From: a bacterium | Lineage (GTDB): Bacteria; Sysuimicrobiota; Sysuimicrobiia; Sysuimicrobiales; Segetimicrobiaceae | NCBI GenBank assembly: GCA_035307765.1 | Contig: DATGHU010000044.1 | Span: forward strand, 295,717-359,716 | Length of the DNA: 64,000 nt | Direction: 5' to 3' | Shown here: positions 1 to 9,769 of the stretch, piece after piece | How the letters are laid out: each line of letters opens with the position of its first letter | Numbering within the stretch: the first letter of the stretch is position 1 | Position numbers and translations under genes: made by a program | The notes under the pieces: generated by a model | Database searches by the model: none | What the model was told of the DNA's origin: nothing | What the model saw: the letters and a program-made list of their open reading frames with translations, nothing else

Positions 1-696
1 CGCATCGACGCCGAAGAGCGCAGTCAGGCGAAGAACGATGCCACGGGATCGATGGAGGCCGAGCAGGTGGCGTGGACTGCGCTGTCGCTGGCCCTCAATC
101 GATGGGGAGAGGGGCAGGTACAGCCCGGCGAGGATGAGACCTATCACGGAGAACGCCCAGACCAGTGCCCGCTGAGCCTCCAGGGCGGACCACCCCGCGC
201 CCTGGAGCGCTGCGGGGACCACCCCGGCGACCAAAGCGCCAACGGCGACGGCCAGGTAGCCGACGAGATTGTACCACGCATAGGGCATCACGTGGCTGGG
301 ATCGATGCTTGTCTCCGACAGGGCCGCCTGCTCCAGGGATTGGAACGGCCCAATTTCCTGGGCGGTCGGGCTCAGCGTCGCCAGAGCCGCGAAGATCAGC
401 ATCAGCGGGAACCTCCCTGTCGCCAGCGCGATGCCGCCGAGCGCCATGAGGATGGAAGAAGCGATTAAGATCGTGCGCCGTCCCCACCGGTTGGCGAAGA
501 TCGATACCCCTCCGGTGACGACGGCACCACCCGCGAGCGCCACGGTGAACAGTACGCCGATTTGAATCACCGAGAAACCCAGACCGGAGAGATACAGCGC
601 AAGGACGACTGATAAGAACCCATAGGAAAACATCCGCAGCCCCCGCGCTGCGAGGAGCAGGTAACTATCTCGCGTAAGAATATGCCGGGTCGTCAT
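1..696 (-). CDS. MFS transporter, N-terminal part (cut by window edge)
   Basis: The reverse strand is open from an ATG at 696 to the window edge and gives 232 residues with no stop. The start MTTRHILTRDSYLLL is followed by hydrophobic helices. The loop NRWGRR after helix 2 is the cytoplasmic motif A region of major facilitator permeases. A second stretch of helices follows (VGYLAVAVGALVAGVVP). Substrate cannot be told; such single-gene permeases usually export drugs or small metabolites. The C-terminal half lies outside the window. The fold call is firm, the substrate unknown. Confidence 0.8.
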   Translation of the reverse strand, partial: MTTRHILTRDSYLLLAARGLRMFSYGFLSVVLALYLSGLGFSVIQIGVLFTVALAGGAVVTGGVSIFANRWGRRTILIASSILMALGGIALATGRFPLMLIFAALATLSPTAQEIGPFQSLEQAALSETSIDPSHVMPYAWYNLVGYLAVAVGALVAGVVPAALQGAGWSALEAQRALVWAFSVIGLILAGLYLPLSPSIEGQRQRSPRHLLGLHRSRGIVLRLTALFGVDA

Positions 697-1222
697 CGTG
701 TTTGAATTTGGCCTTTGCCGGGCCCGCTGCATGGCCGCGGCGTCCGCTCCCTACGATCGGCGCGCCTTCACGACCGCACGCGGGTGGTCTCCGAAAACAC
801 CGCGTGCGGGCCCTTGAGGCCGCGCCACCGAGTGGGCTTTGCCCGCCGGCTTCCGGATGCGCCTACCGCTCTTTAAGGAATGCGTGGACACCAGCTGCGC
901 CCGGCGCGTGGAACCTTGTCGCCAATTTCGGCTTAGTGTATGACCTCGGCGAAGCGTGACGCCCGGACCGACCGAGGGCACCGCTCTTTATAACAGTATC
1001 ATACATTGCTGTCGTGTGCAACACATATTACACTTCTTGCACCTCAGCCTGGCATGTGGATGGTCGGGGTCCAACACGAGTCCTTCTGGGTTCTCGAACA
1101 ACTCGTGCAGCCGTGGCGTTGTCCGGCAGAGGCGATGAGAATTTTACCGATGCCGGCCGGGACGATCGGCATCGGGGGAGGTTTGCTTTGTTCCCGTAGA
1201 GCAAGGTGTGCGGTAAATCCGA
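697..1222. other. Intergenic gap, no gene recognised
   Basis: About 525 bases lie between two minus-strand genes. The stretch near 985-1040 is richer in A and T than its surroundings. The short frames do not look coding and no RNA gene or clear terminator is seen. Confidence 0.4.
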
Positions 1223-2116
1223 TTACCGAGAATTGGACGACCCATCGGTGCGCGCTTGCGGCAGGCGCCATAATTCTCCCAAATCACGGTCAAATTCTTT
1301 TGGACGGAAGACTGTCCTTCCAGCTCCGGGAGTCGTTGTGAGTTCCCCGAAATACACCCGATCTTCCGTGTCGTAGAAATCCGCTCGGATGAAGTCGATC
1401 CCATCGCCAAGGATCTCCGCGTACTCGATAATCTCGTTTAGGTGCTTGGGTCGATCTGCTTCTCCGCAGGCGCGCGTGGAGTTGATCGCCACGTGGACCT
1501 TGTTCCAAGATCTCCCGTAGATATACGCCGCATGGTCTTCAAACCTGCCGACGGTCACACTGATGAATTCTACCCTCCCATTGAACACGTATGGTTTGTA
1601 TTCGGTCGGCGCCAAACCCGTCCCATCGCTTATGAATTCCTCGACGAGGATGCGTGGTTTGATGCGCCGGTACACCCATTCGCGATCGACATCATAATAA
1701 TTCTGATTCAACCAGCGATTGCACGTGTCGAGAAACTCAAGCCTGTCAAGGATTGTTTTGTCTGGCACCAGGGTGACCCACCCGGATCCGTGCGTCGGCT
1801 TTACTACGAATTTGTCGGGAAGTTCATCGAGCGGGATCTTTGAAGGATCGGTCGTCGCGAAAAGCAATCTCGGCAGGACCTGTGGGCCAATTCGTTTCTC
1901 GACGTAGTCGCGTGCGGCCAGCTTATCCGCCAATTTCGACAATATTGCCCTGCGATCAAACAACATGCGATGTAGAACTTTCTCATTGAAGGTCCTGGGG
2001 TGCCGGATGTTTGGAAGCACTCCAAAGCGTCTTTTGTGTTTCCAGATGAGGTCCAGCGCCAACGTGGCACGTTCCGGCAGAATTCCTTCAACCACCATTT
2101 TGAGTGCGTCTCTCAT
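1223..2116 (-). CDS. TupA-like ATP-grasp protein
   Basis: The 297-residue product matches the TupA-like ATP-grasp family (teichuronopeptide/polysaccharide-associated ligases): an early RHPRTFNEKV motif, the nucleotide-binding stretch KFVVKPTHGSGW, VEEFI, YKPYVFNG and a late RADFYDTEDRVYFGE metal-binding segment. Family members probably attach amino acids to cell-surface polymers using ATP; the substrate here is unknown. The ATG at 2116 is preferred over upstream in-frame codons because GGGAG lies about 10 nt upstream. It stands alone, with no glycosyltransferases nearby. Confidence 0.85.
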   Translation of the reverse strand: MRDALKMVVEGILPERATLALDLIWKHKRRFGVLPNIRHPRTFNEKVLHRMLFDRRAILSKLADKLAARDYVEKRIGPQVLPRLLFATTDPSKIPLDELPDKFVVKPTHGSGWVTLVPDKTILDRLEFLDTCNRWLNQNYYDVDREWVYRRIKPRILVEEFISDGTGLAPTEYKPYVFNGRVEFISVTVGRFEDHAAYIYGRSWNKVHVAINSTRACGEADRPKHLNEIIEYAEILGDGIDFIRADFYDTEDRVYFGELTTTPGAGRTVFRPKEFDRDLGELWRLPQARTDGSSNSR

Positions 2117-2252
2117 TGCGGTCTTTCTCCCGGGACACGCGCAGGCACCACGGCCGATCCCTGTGGGGCCAGCGTACAATAATTACGGGAAGTCCTTGTC
2201 TCCTGCGTCCGGATGGTTCGCGTCGAGAAAGGATGAACGACGACTATCGAAC

Positions 2253-2293
2253 GATAAGAAAAGGCCCGTGGGCAATGGGCCATTCCGCCTTTT
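2253..2293 (-). terminator. Rho-independent terminator downstream of msrB
   Basis: Read on the minus strand, GGCCC and GGGCC enclose a 9-nt loop and are followed by TTTTCTTATC. An outer AAAAGGC/GCCTTTT pair extends the stem. It lies about 100 nt past the msrB stop and before the ATP-grasp gene, so it should separate the two transcripts. Confidence 0.7.
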
Positions 2294-2395
2294 CGCATCC
2301 CTCGGGTGGCCGCGGGGTGTCCCGCGGAACACCTTAGAGCGTCATCCTCGCATTTGGGCTGACCGGCGAGTGCGGTCTTGGGGTCGGCCGGCCGG

Positions 2396-2794
2396 TCACT
2401 CTTTTGGCTCGAGTTTCAGGGCGGCCGAATTGATACAATACCGCAGACCAGTCGGCCGAGGGCCGTCATCGAACACATGGCCAAGGTGCGCGTCGCACTT
2501 GGCGCAGAGGACCTCGGTGCGGACCATGCCGTGGCTTCGGTCGATCTCGCTTTCGACGCGGTCATCGGCGATCGGGGTTGTGAAGCTCGGCCACCCACAG
2601 CCCGCATCGAATTTGGCATCGGACTCGAAGAGTTCCTGGCCGCAGCAGATGCAGCGGTAAACACCGGGTGTGTCCGTCTTGTCGTACTCGCCGGCGAATG
2701 GCGGCTCCGTGGCCTTCTCGCGTGTGACGGCGTACTGCTCCGGCGTCAATTGCCTGCGCCATTCGCTCTCACTCTTCTTGATTTTCTCCGGCAT
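2396..2794 (-). CDS. msrB: Peptide-methionine (R)-S-oxide reductase MsrB
   Basis: This 132-residue enzyme reduces methionine-R-sulfoxide in oxidised proteins. The full MsrB core is present: an early [12 protein letters not shown], two zinc CxxC pairs (CICC and CAKC), [17 protein letters not shown] and the catalytic cysteine in RYCINSAAL near the C-terminus. The ATG at 2794 has AGGAGG 8 nt upstream; further upstream the frame is arginine-rich and not MsrB-like. It is monocistronic, with a terminator at 2253-2293. No MsrA partner is present in the window. Confidence 0.96.
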   Translation of the reverse strand: MPEKIKKSESEWRRQLTPEQYAVTREKATEPPFAGEYDKTDTPGVYRCICCGQELFESDAKFDAGCGWPSFTTPIADDRVESEIDRSHGMVRTEVLCAKCDAHLGHVFDDGPRPTGLRYCINSAALKLEPKE

Positions 2795-3047
2795 CACGGC
2801 CTCCTGTCCATTCAGGGCTGATTCTTCTCCCCACCTTGAGCATGTCCTCTCGCGTCCGCGGCCCGCCGACCGAACCCTTCGGGGATGAGGTCGATGATGC
2901 CTGGTGCCCCTTGGCTTTCCGGACACCTGGCCCCTGAGCCTGCGGTCCGTCATCCGACCGACGATGCCCTTGGGGGATCGATCGAACCAACGCGGCAGCA
3001 TCGCGTCACTCCGTCATGGGGTCGACGGGATCCACAAAGATATTTTC

Positions 3048-3239
3048 TCACGCGGCGCGTGTGGTGCCGACGGCAGCGACGCCGGTCAGGATGCTCCAGA
3101 TCGTCAGGAACAAGTGCAGGAACCCGCCGCCGAGCCCGGGAAACCATCGGTCGATCTCCGAGCCAAGAACTGCGGTGCGCCCTCCCGTAGCTAGCCAGGG
3201 GACGCCGCGCGGAAGATCGTCGACCGGGAAAATTGTCAT
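3048..3239 (-). CDS. Possible small membrane protein (uncertain)
   Basis: A 63-residue reading frame (ATG at 3239; an earlier TTG exists at 3287) ends in a hydrophobic stretch (GGGFLHLFLTIWSILTGVAA) that would form one membrane helix. There is no clear ribosome-binding site and no family is recognised. It lies in the gap between msrB and the molybdopterin gene and may be chance. Confidence 0.22.
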   Translation of the reverse strand: MTIFPVDDLPRGVPWLATGGRTAVLGSEIDRWFPGLGGGFLHLFLTIWSILTGVAAVGTTRAA

Positions 3240-3485
3240 GCCGGGCCGGTCTACGTTGGGCCATCGGGAGCCAACGGTCTGGGTCAAGCACGGAATTCTC
3301 AGTCACGACTGAACGAGTGGGGATGTGACCCGGCTGCTCAAGTTTGACCTCTCGTCTTCCACGAAGCCAGCGATCCCCCGTGGGCAAAAGAGCCGGTTGC
3401 CTGCGGCCATCGGTCACCGGGCCGAGGACGATGGTCCCTGTCCGGATGGGACCGTGAGCACCTGCGGCTGCGGTCCGCGCGACCG

Positions 3486-5864
3486 ATGAGCGGCAAATAC
3501 GTCGGCACCATCATCCGCCGGCGCGAGGATCCCCGGCTCGTCACGGGCCGGGGTCAGTACGTCGATGATATTTCTGTTGACAAGTGTCTTCACGCGACTA
3601 TTTTCCGCAGTGCCCATGCCCACGCTCGGCTGACCGCGGTGAGGCTTGAGCGGGCGCGCGCGCACCCGTCCGTCGTGGCGTGTTTCGGGTTTGCTGATCT
3701 TTCGAGCGTACTCCGCCCCCTCCCGGCGGCCGGCCAACCGACCCCGCCACTCGAATCACGTGTGAATTTTCTAGTGCAGGTCGCGGTGCAGATGCCGCTC
3801 GCCGCGCGATTGGTCCGGTATGTGGGCGAGCCGATAGCCCTCATCGCCGCTGCGGATCGCTCCGCGGCGGAAGATGCCCTGGCGCTCATTGAGGTGGACT
3901 ACGAGCCCCTGCCAGCGGTGATGGATGTTGAGCACGGACTCGATTCCGACGGGCCGTTCATCCATGAAGAATGGGGCAATAATGTTGCGGTGCGTTTTGC
4001 GCTGACCATTGGTGATCCCGACCGCGTGTGTTCGGGCGCGCCGATTCGGCTGCAGGAGCGGTTCAAAGTGCCGCGATCCGCTGGCATGCCGATCGAGCCC
4101 CGGGGCGTCCTCGCGGTTCCAGATCCGCGAGACGGGGGTATGACCGTCTGGGCGTCGACGCAGGTTCCGCATCTGCTGCAGCGGTCGCTCATTGAAAATC
4201 TCGGGCTCGCGGCTCATAGGGTGCGGGTTGTCGCCCCCGATGTCGGCGGCGGGTTCGGCACGAAGTGCTCCGTCTATCCCGAAGACGTCCTGATTCCGAT
4301 CATCGCCGCTCGCCTCCACCAGCCTGTTAAATGGATCGAATCCCGCCGGGAACACTTGCAGAGCGCTACCCATTCCAGGGAGCAGCTCCACGAAGCTGAG
4401 GTCGCTGCCGCTGCGGACGGCACCGTCCTGGCGTTCCGAGACCGTTTCCTGCTCGATCAAGGAGCATACAACCCCTGGGGGATTGTCCAACCGTACAACA
4501 CCATCGCCCATATGCTCGGGCCATACCGCATCAGACACGCCGCCTTTGAGGCTCGATCCATCGTTACGAACAAGGCGCCGCACGCTCCTTATCGTGGCGC
4601 TGGCCGCCCGGAGGCGGTATTTGTAATGGAGCGGATGCTCGACCTCCTCGCGCGTCGGCTCGAGATCGATCCCGCGGATCTTCGCCGTCGCAACACCATC
4701 CGCCCAGAGGAGATGCCTTACGATGTCGGGTTGCTCTACCGTGACGGGAACCCGCTCATCTACGACACTGGAGATTTCTCCGGTACGCTCGAGCGGGCCC
4801 TGGCGGAGGTCGAGTATGATGCATTTCGCCAAGCGCAGCCGGCCCAGCGCGCACGGGGGGTGTACCGAGGAATCGGGATCGCCGCATATGTCGAAGGCAC
4901 CGGGATCGGCCCCTACGAGAGTGCGACCGTGCGCGTGGACTCTTCTGGCGGGGTCGTCGTGGCGACGGGGGCCTGCTCGCAGGGCCAAGGACACGAGACG
5001 ACGTTTGCCCAGATCGTCGCCGATTCCCTCGGCGTCGACCCTGGTGACGTTACCGTGATCGGCGGTGACACGAGGGAGGTCAGCGCTGGGGTCGGCACCT
5101 TCGCGAGCCGCAGCCTCGTCCTGGCCGGCAATGGCATCGCTCGGGCAGCGCAAGAGGTACGGCAGAAGCTCGTGCGGGCTGCTGCGGCGCTGTTGGAAGC
5201 GTCGGAAGCCGATCTTGAGGTGGCGGACGGCAGAGTTTTCGTTCGGGGGATCCCAAGCCGTGGGCTCAGACTCGCCCAGCTCGTACAGTCCAGCCTGCCC
5301 ACGTTCCAGGGTCCGCGGGTGGCCGATCCGATTTTCGCCGCATCGACTTATCAGACCGTGCCGACCGTGACATTTGCGAGCGCCGCCCATGTCGTGTTGC
5401 TTGAAGTCGATCCGGAAACGGGGTTGGTCAGGATCCTCCGGTATGTGGTTGCGCACGACTGCGGTCATGTCGTTAACCCCAAGATCGTCGACGGGCAAAT
5501 TCACGGCGGGGTCGCCCAGGGGATTGGGGGCGGCCTGTGGGAGGCCATCGTCTACGACGGGGGTGGGCAGCTTCTTACGGGATCCCTGATGGACTACGCC
5601 GTTCCCAAAGCTCGCGACTTGCCGCTGATCGAGACCATTCACCTCGACCATCCATCCCCAAGAAACCCCCTTGGTGTCAAGGGCGTGGGCGAGGGCGGCG
5701 CGATTGCGCCTCCGGCCGCGCTTGCCAACGCTATTGAAGATGCGCTCGCGCCCTTCGGGATCAGGATCACGGAAGGGCCGGTGACGGCCGAACGCATCGT
5801 CGCGCTCATCTCCACGTCCCAACCCCCCACATCAGGTTCAAGACAGGCGAGCCGTTTCAAATAA
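3486..5864 (+). CDS. Xanthine/CO-dehydrogenase-type molybdopterin-binding large subunit
   Basis: The 792-residue product has the usual length and layout of the molybdenum hydroxylase large subunit: an N-terminal a/b-hammerhead domain (about 15-135), then the molybdopterin-cytosine-dinucleotide domains with GGGFGTK (about 253), PYRGAGRPE (about 367), QGQGHETT (about 497) and the catalytic-glutamate loop GVGEGGA (about 732). The active-site loop is PYRGAGRPE rather than the AYXCSFR of true form I CO dehydrogenase, so the substrate is more likely an aldehyde or N-heterocycle. The FAD and 2Fe-2S subunits normally encoded beside it are missing here. The start has no good Shine-Dalgarno. Confidence 0.92.
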   Translation: MSGKYVGTIIRRREDPRLVTGRGQYVDDISVDKCLHATIFRSAHAHARLTAVRLERARAHPSVVACFGFADLSSVLRPLPAAGQPTPPLESRVNFLVQVAVQMPLAARLVRYVGEPIALIAAADRSAAEDALALIEVDYEPLPAVMDVEHGLDSDGPFIHEEWGNNVAVRFALTIGDPDRVCSGAPIRLQERFKVPRSAGMPIEPRGVLAVPDPRDGGMTVWASTQVPHLLQRSLIENLGLAAHRVRVVAPDVGGGFGTKCSVYPEDVLIPIIAARLHQPVKWIESRREHLQSATHSREQLHEAEVAAAADGTVLAFRDRFLLDQGAYNPWGIVQPYNTIAHMLGPYRIRHAAFEARSIVTNKAPHAPYRGAGRPEAVFVMERMLDLLARRLEIDPADLRRRNTIRPEEMPYDVGLLYRDGNPLIYDTGDFSGTLERALAEVEYDAFRQAQPAQRARGVYRGIGIAAYVEGTGIGPYESATVRVDSSGGVVVATGACSQGQGHETTFAQIVADSLGVDPGDVTVIGGDTREVSAGVGTFASRSLVLAGNGIARAAQEVRQKLVRAAAALLEASEADLEVADGRVFVRGIPSRGLRLAQLVQSSLPTFQGPRVADPIFAASTYQTVPTVTFASAAHVVLLEVDPETGLVRILRYVVAHDCGHVVNPKIVDGQIHGGVAQGIGGGLWEAIVYDGGGQLLTGSLMDYAVPKARDLPLIETIHLDHPSPRNPLGVKGVGEGGAIAPPAALANAIEDALAPFGIRITEGPVTAERIVALISTSQPPTSGSRQASRFK

Positions 5865-6092
5865 GACCGGGCGGCGAGTCCGGCGATGCCCGCCTCCCCC
5901 GTCGACGAGGCCATCCTCGAATAATTGGCCCCCGCCGGGACCATCCGGGCGACCCGTGGTCCTTGTAGCCTCCTCTGAAGGTCGCTCCCCCGAGCGCCAG
6001 ACGGACGTGGGGGCGGCCGAGCATTGTCCACGGGGTGAGGGCGACGAGCCCCTGGGGTCGAACCAGAGGGTGCCTTTGCGTCTTTTAGTGCC

Positions 6093-7289
6093 GTGGTCTG
6101 GAGGACTCGCCGCGTGCTCGCCCCACTGACCCGGCTTTCCCTGGTCACCCTTGTTTTTAACCTGGGAGGGGGCTTGATCGCCCCGGTACTCCCGCTCTAC
6201 GCCCGGAGCCTGGGCGCCGACTACCGCGCTCTCGGCGCTATCGGCGCCGCCTACGGCATCGCCTACGCGTGGCTGACCATCCCGCTCGGCCGAGCTTCCG
6301 ACCGTTTCGGTCGCCGCACGTTGCTCCTCGCCTCGGCGCTGGCCATGGCCGTCGCCACCGGGTGCTACCTGGCCGCCCGCGGTGTGCTCGGCCTCGTTGT
6401 GGGCAAGCTCCTCGAAGCGGCCGGCTGGGCGGCTTTCTGGCCTGCGCTCGAGGCCTCGGTCGCCGAAGAATTCGGACGGCGCGCCGGCACGGCGATGGGC
6501 ATCGTCTCCGGATCGTATGCCGCCGCTTTTGTCATCGGAACGTCGGCCGCCGGGTTCGTCATGGAGTCGGCGGGTCTCCGGGCGCCCTTCATGATTTACC
6601 TCGGAACGGCTTTGGCCGCCGTCGGCCTCCTGCTCGCCGCACCGGCGTACCGAACGATAGCCGAGCCCGCCGACGTCGGGCGCTCGGGCCCGCCGACGAC
6701 GGTGCCGAATCGCAAGGGCCTCGATGCTCGCCAACGGTTCCTGGCGTACGGCACGGGGTTCGTCTATGTCTTCGGTCTCGGGACCGTGCTCTCGTTCCTC
6801 CCGGCCTACGCCGCGGATCGGGGGTTCACGCCGCATGCGGTGGGGCTGCTCCTCAGCGCCTACTGGGGGGGTCGGGTGCTGGCTTCGCTCACCGCCGGGC
6901 GTCTTTCCGACCGCTGGGGGCGTCGGGCGGTCCTCGTGCCGGCGCTGATCGGCAGCGCGCTCGCCGCAACCCTTGTGGCGGCACCCTTCGGGGCGGCGTT
7001 GCTGTTCCTCGGGACCCTTGCCCTCGGCCTCATGTCAGGGGCATGCGCGCCGGTCTGCATCGCGCTCCTCGCAGACCACACAACCCCCGACGACCGGGGC
7101 AAGGCCATGGGGCAGTTCGAAAGCGCCTGCGGGGTCTCGTTCCTCCTGGCCGGTATCCTGGGCGGCCAGGCCGCCTACGCCCTGGGTCCCGAGGTGCCGT
7201 ACCTTCTCGTGGCCGGGCTAGCCGGTGCCTGGGCACCGATCCTCGCGCGGCTCCTTATCCCTTATCCCATCGGTCGCGCCGGCGACTGA
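6093..7289 (+). CDS. MFS transporter
   Basis: The 398-residue protein has about 12 hydrophobic helices in two halves, each with a cytoplasmic motif A (GRASDRFGRR near residue 66 and GRLSDRWGRR near 268). This is the classic duplicated MFS fold of small efflux permeases. The central loop (about 190-215) is hydrophilic. The start is a GTG with no strong Shine-Dalgarno. It follows the molybdopterin gene by 228 nt on the same strand; co-transcription is possible but not shown. Confidence 0.9.
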   Translation: MVWRTRRVLAPLTRLSLVTLVFNLGGGLIAPVLPLYARSLGADYRALGAIGAAYGIAYAWLTIPLGRASDRFGRRTLLLASALAMAVATGCYLAARGVLGLVVGKLLEAAGWAAFWPALEASVAEEFGRRAGTAMGIVSGSYAAAFVIGTSAAGFVMESAGLRAPFMIYLGTALAAVGLLLAAPAYRTIAEPADVGRSGPPTTVPNRKGLDARQRFLAYGTGFVYVFGLGTVLSFLPAYAADRGFTPHAVGLLLSAYWGGRVLASLTAGRLSDRWGRRAVLVPALIGSALAATLVAAPFGAALLFLGTLALGLMSGACAPVCIALLADHTTPDDRGKAMGQFESACGVSFLLAGILGGQAAYALGPEVPYLLVAGLAGAWAPILARLLIPYPIGRAGD

Positions 7290-7702
7290 TTCGGAGGCGG
7301 CACAATGCTCCTTGGTGTCAATTTGGCCCTGCCATCCTGCGGAACTACCGCGATGCGTATGTCGAGGTTGATCAACGTTTGAAACATCGCCTGCCTGCCG
7401 CCGCCGGCGAGGGCCGATCCATCTTGGCAAGCTCCCGTGGGGGTTTGGTCCCTCGAACCTGTCTGACGCCCGCGAACGCGAGGCTGGTAACTGGACACCA
7501 CCTCGCTTCTCAGCACGAATCCCGGATTCCACGCCACCTCCCTATGGATGGCCTTCAGGATCGTCGAAGTACCCTGAGGATCCGCCCCCCCGATTTTTCC
7601 TCGGCGTCCTTGACGATCCGCGCTCCGGCTTTGCTCGCCGTCCCGATGCGCCCAGCCGTCCCTTCGGGCCCGATGGGCACGGGCGACCCGCATCCCCTCG
7701 CG
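7290..7702. other. Intergenic gap, no gene recognised
   Basis: About 410 bases lie between the converging MFS and aldo/keto reductase genes. Short frames on both strands resemble no known family. No clear terminator or RNA was found. Confidence 0.4.
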
Positions 7703-8665
7703 CTAGGTGCTCGCCTGGTTCAGGTGTGTAATCGATGCAGCATCGAGTTCGAGCCGGACCACTGCCGTCAGTTCGTTCAACTGCTCGACACTTGTCGCGC
7801 TGACGATGGGCGCGGTCAAGCCGGGACGCGACAACAGCCACGCCAGACCGACCGCAGCGGGGGTCGAACGGTGCTTCCGCGCGACCTCATCGAGAGCGCC
7901 CAGGATCCGGAATCCCCGATCGTTATAGTACCGCCGTTTCACCCCCTGACCGCGGACGCTCTTTGAGGTATCTTCCTCCGTGCGGTATTTCCCGCTCAGA
8001 AATCCGCTTCCCAAAGAGGAGTAACTGATCACGCCCACGCCCGCGGTCTGACACAGCGGCTCGAGCGCCGCCTCGTAATTGGCCCGATCGTAGAGGTTGT
8101 ACAGCGGCTGCAGACTTTCATACCTGGGGTATCCGTGCTGCTTGCTGACCTGCAGTGCCTGCGTCAGCCGCTCCGCCGTGTAGTTCGACGCCCCAATCGC
8201 TCTCACTTTGCCCTGAGCGATTAGGTGGGCATAGGCGTCTAGGGTCTCCTCCAATGGAGTCTCCTGATCGTCGACGTGGGATTGATAGAGGTCGATGTAA
8301 TGAGTCTGCAGCCGCTTCAATGAGGCGTCCACGGCGCGCGCAATGTAGGTGCGGGACAACCCCTTTCCCGGCGGGCCCATGTCCGAGCCTACTTTCGTGG
8401 CAATGATGACCTTGTCCCGATTCCCGCGCTGTTTCATCCACCTGCCGAGGATGGTTTCAGACTCGCCCCCCTGATTTCCCGGAGCCCACTTCGAGTAGAC
8501 GTCTGCGGTGTCGATGAAGTTCATGCCGGCTGAGATGAAAGCGTCGAGCACTTTGAAGGATGTCGGCTCGTCCGCCGTCCACCCCAAAACGTTCCCCCCG
8601 AAGCACAGCGGGGAAACTTCCAGCCCGGATTGACCCAGCTTGCGCCTCCGCATCTCCCTTTGCAC
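7703..8665 (-). CDS. Aldo/keto reductase
   Basis: NAD(P)H-dependent oxidoreductase with a TIM-barrel fold, about 320 residues. The catalytic tetrad is visible: Asp and Tyr in FIDTADVYSKW, Lys in IIATKVG and His in LYQSHVDD. The C-terminal half carries GVGVISYSSLGSGFLSGKY and the cofactor-binding region ending PIVSATSVEQL, placing it with the YhdN/AKR11-like group. The GTG at 8665 has AGGAGG 6 nt upstream; an ATG at 8653 and a GTG at 8683 are alternatives. Physiological substrate unknown. Confidence 0.92.
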   Translation of the reverse strand: MQREMRRRKLGQSGLEVSPLCFGGNVLGWTADEPTSFKVLDAFISAGMNFIDTADVYSKWAPGNQGGESETILGRWMKQRGNRDKVIIATKVGSDMGPPGKGLSRTYIARAVDASLKRLQTHYIDLYQSHVDDQETPLEETLDAYAHLIAQGKVRAIGASNYTAERLTQALQVSKQHGYPRYESLQPLYNLYDRANYEAALEPLCQTAGVGVISYSSLGSGFLSGKYRTEEDTSKSVRGQGVKRRYYNDRGFRILGALDEVARKHRSTPAAVGLAWLLSRPGLTAPIVSATSVEQLNELTAVVRLELDAASITHLNQAST

Positions 8666-9376
8666 GGGTCCCCTCCTTGCCACACGAAGATCCCAATCTT
8701 GGCGACCTACGTGTAAGCCTCGATTACCTCAGATGACTAGATCTTACCACCAGCTCACGAGGGTTGCGGCAGAGGCGCGCAAGCCACGTTTAACTCCGGT
8801 GGGTGTGCCCTCCGTGGATCCCTGACCGTCGTTCCGGCATGACGTAGGGCGCAGGGGTCGCCGCCGCAGGGTGCCGTGTTCGGATCCGGAAGGGAGCGAC
8901 CTTTCGGAGACTTGATTTTGGGTATGGAACGACGGTCATGCCCTGCCCTCTGGAGATCGTGGATCCGGCGGTCGTGGCGGACAGCTTTTGGATGTCTTGG
9001 TGCCAAGCACGGGGCGGTTCGAACAAGCACCTGTGGAACCGAACCGGGCGAGGCTCTGCGGTTCGCTTTACTCCTGCGCAGCGATCGATCCGGATCCTCC
9101 CAGGCAAACCGCGATGAGATCAAGGTCCGAGATCCTGCGGGGCGCCGAGCGGGCCGATCACCGACGCACTTGATGCCCTCGTCCCCGATGGCAAGTGTAC
9201 GCGCCCTTCCTAAGAGTCCGATTTTTGGCACGTTTTCCAGGGGGGGATTTCCGCTCGGTTATCTAGAATACTACGCTGGGCGTGATTAGACTTTTTAGGC
9301 ACCTCCTTTGCTCCTGATCCGTGCGACTTCTTCGTCCTCTGACTGGTTGTTCCAGCCCTTCAAGGAGGAAGAGGCG
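8666..9376. other. Intergenic gap, no gene recognised
   Basis: About 710 bases lie between divergent genes. The overlapping frames on both strands are arginine- and serine-rich, lack family motifs and look like chance frames in GC-rich DNA. The promoter for the DUF2294 gene should lie near its right end. Confidence 0.4.
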
Positions 9377-9769
9377 ATGGACACAACATCGGGTAGAGGG
9401 CGGCAGGTAACAGAAGAGGTCGTCCACGCCATGATTCGATATCTTAAGGAGCGGATTGGGCGTGGCCCCGAGGGATACCGAACGTATGTGATGGATGATA
9501 TGATCATCCTCCGCTTGCACAACGTCTTGACCCCCGTGGAATACGCCCAAGCGCAATCTCCTGAAAGCCGGAAGGTGATCAAGGACGCGCGGACGCGATT
9601 GATTGAAGATCTCAGGCCGTCCTTGGAAGAAGTCTTCCGGCAACTGACTGAGGCGAACGTCGTCAGCATGCACTCCGATCTGAGCACAAAAACCGGCGAA
9701 AGTATCATTATCTTTGTACTCGACCGTAAGTTGAGGGATGTGTCGGGGGGATCAGGCGGCGTCGCGTGA
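9377..9769 (+). CDS. DUF2294 / MpsC-like protein
   Basis: The 130-residue protein carries the DUF2294 pattern: ALPHA-beta layout with GRGPEGYRTYVMDDM, IILRLHNVLTPVE, a central helix ending in VFRQLTEANVVSMHSD and the C-terminal SIIIFVLDRKL. Family members include MpsC of the membrane-potential-generating system of Staphylococcus, but most are uncharacterised small cytoplasmic proteins. The ATG at 9377 has AAGGAGG at about 9362. It stands alone; the hairpin at 9836-9873 may end its transcript. Confidence 0.82.
   Translation: MDTTSGRGRQVTEEVVHAMIRYLKERIGRGPEGYRTYVMDDMIILRLHNVLTPVEYAQAQSPESRKVIKDARTRLIEDLRPSLEEVFRQLTEANVVSMHSDLSTKTGESIIIFVLDRKLRDVSGGSGGVA

Noticed and set aside
3771..5822. 683-codon open frame antisense to the molybdopterin subunit
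   Set aside because: It mirrors a strongly supported gene; in GC-rich DNA the opposite strand is often open. No family motifs or ribosome-binding site.
7262..7693. 143-codon minus-strand frame between the MFS and aldo/keto reductase genes
   Set aside because: Non-homologous, Arg/Gln-rich, overlaps the end of the MFS gene and has no ribosome-binding site.
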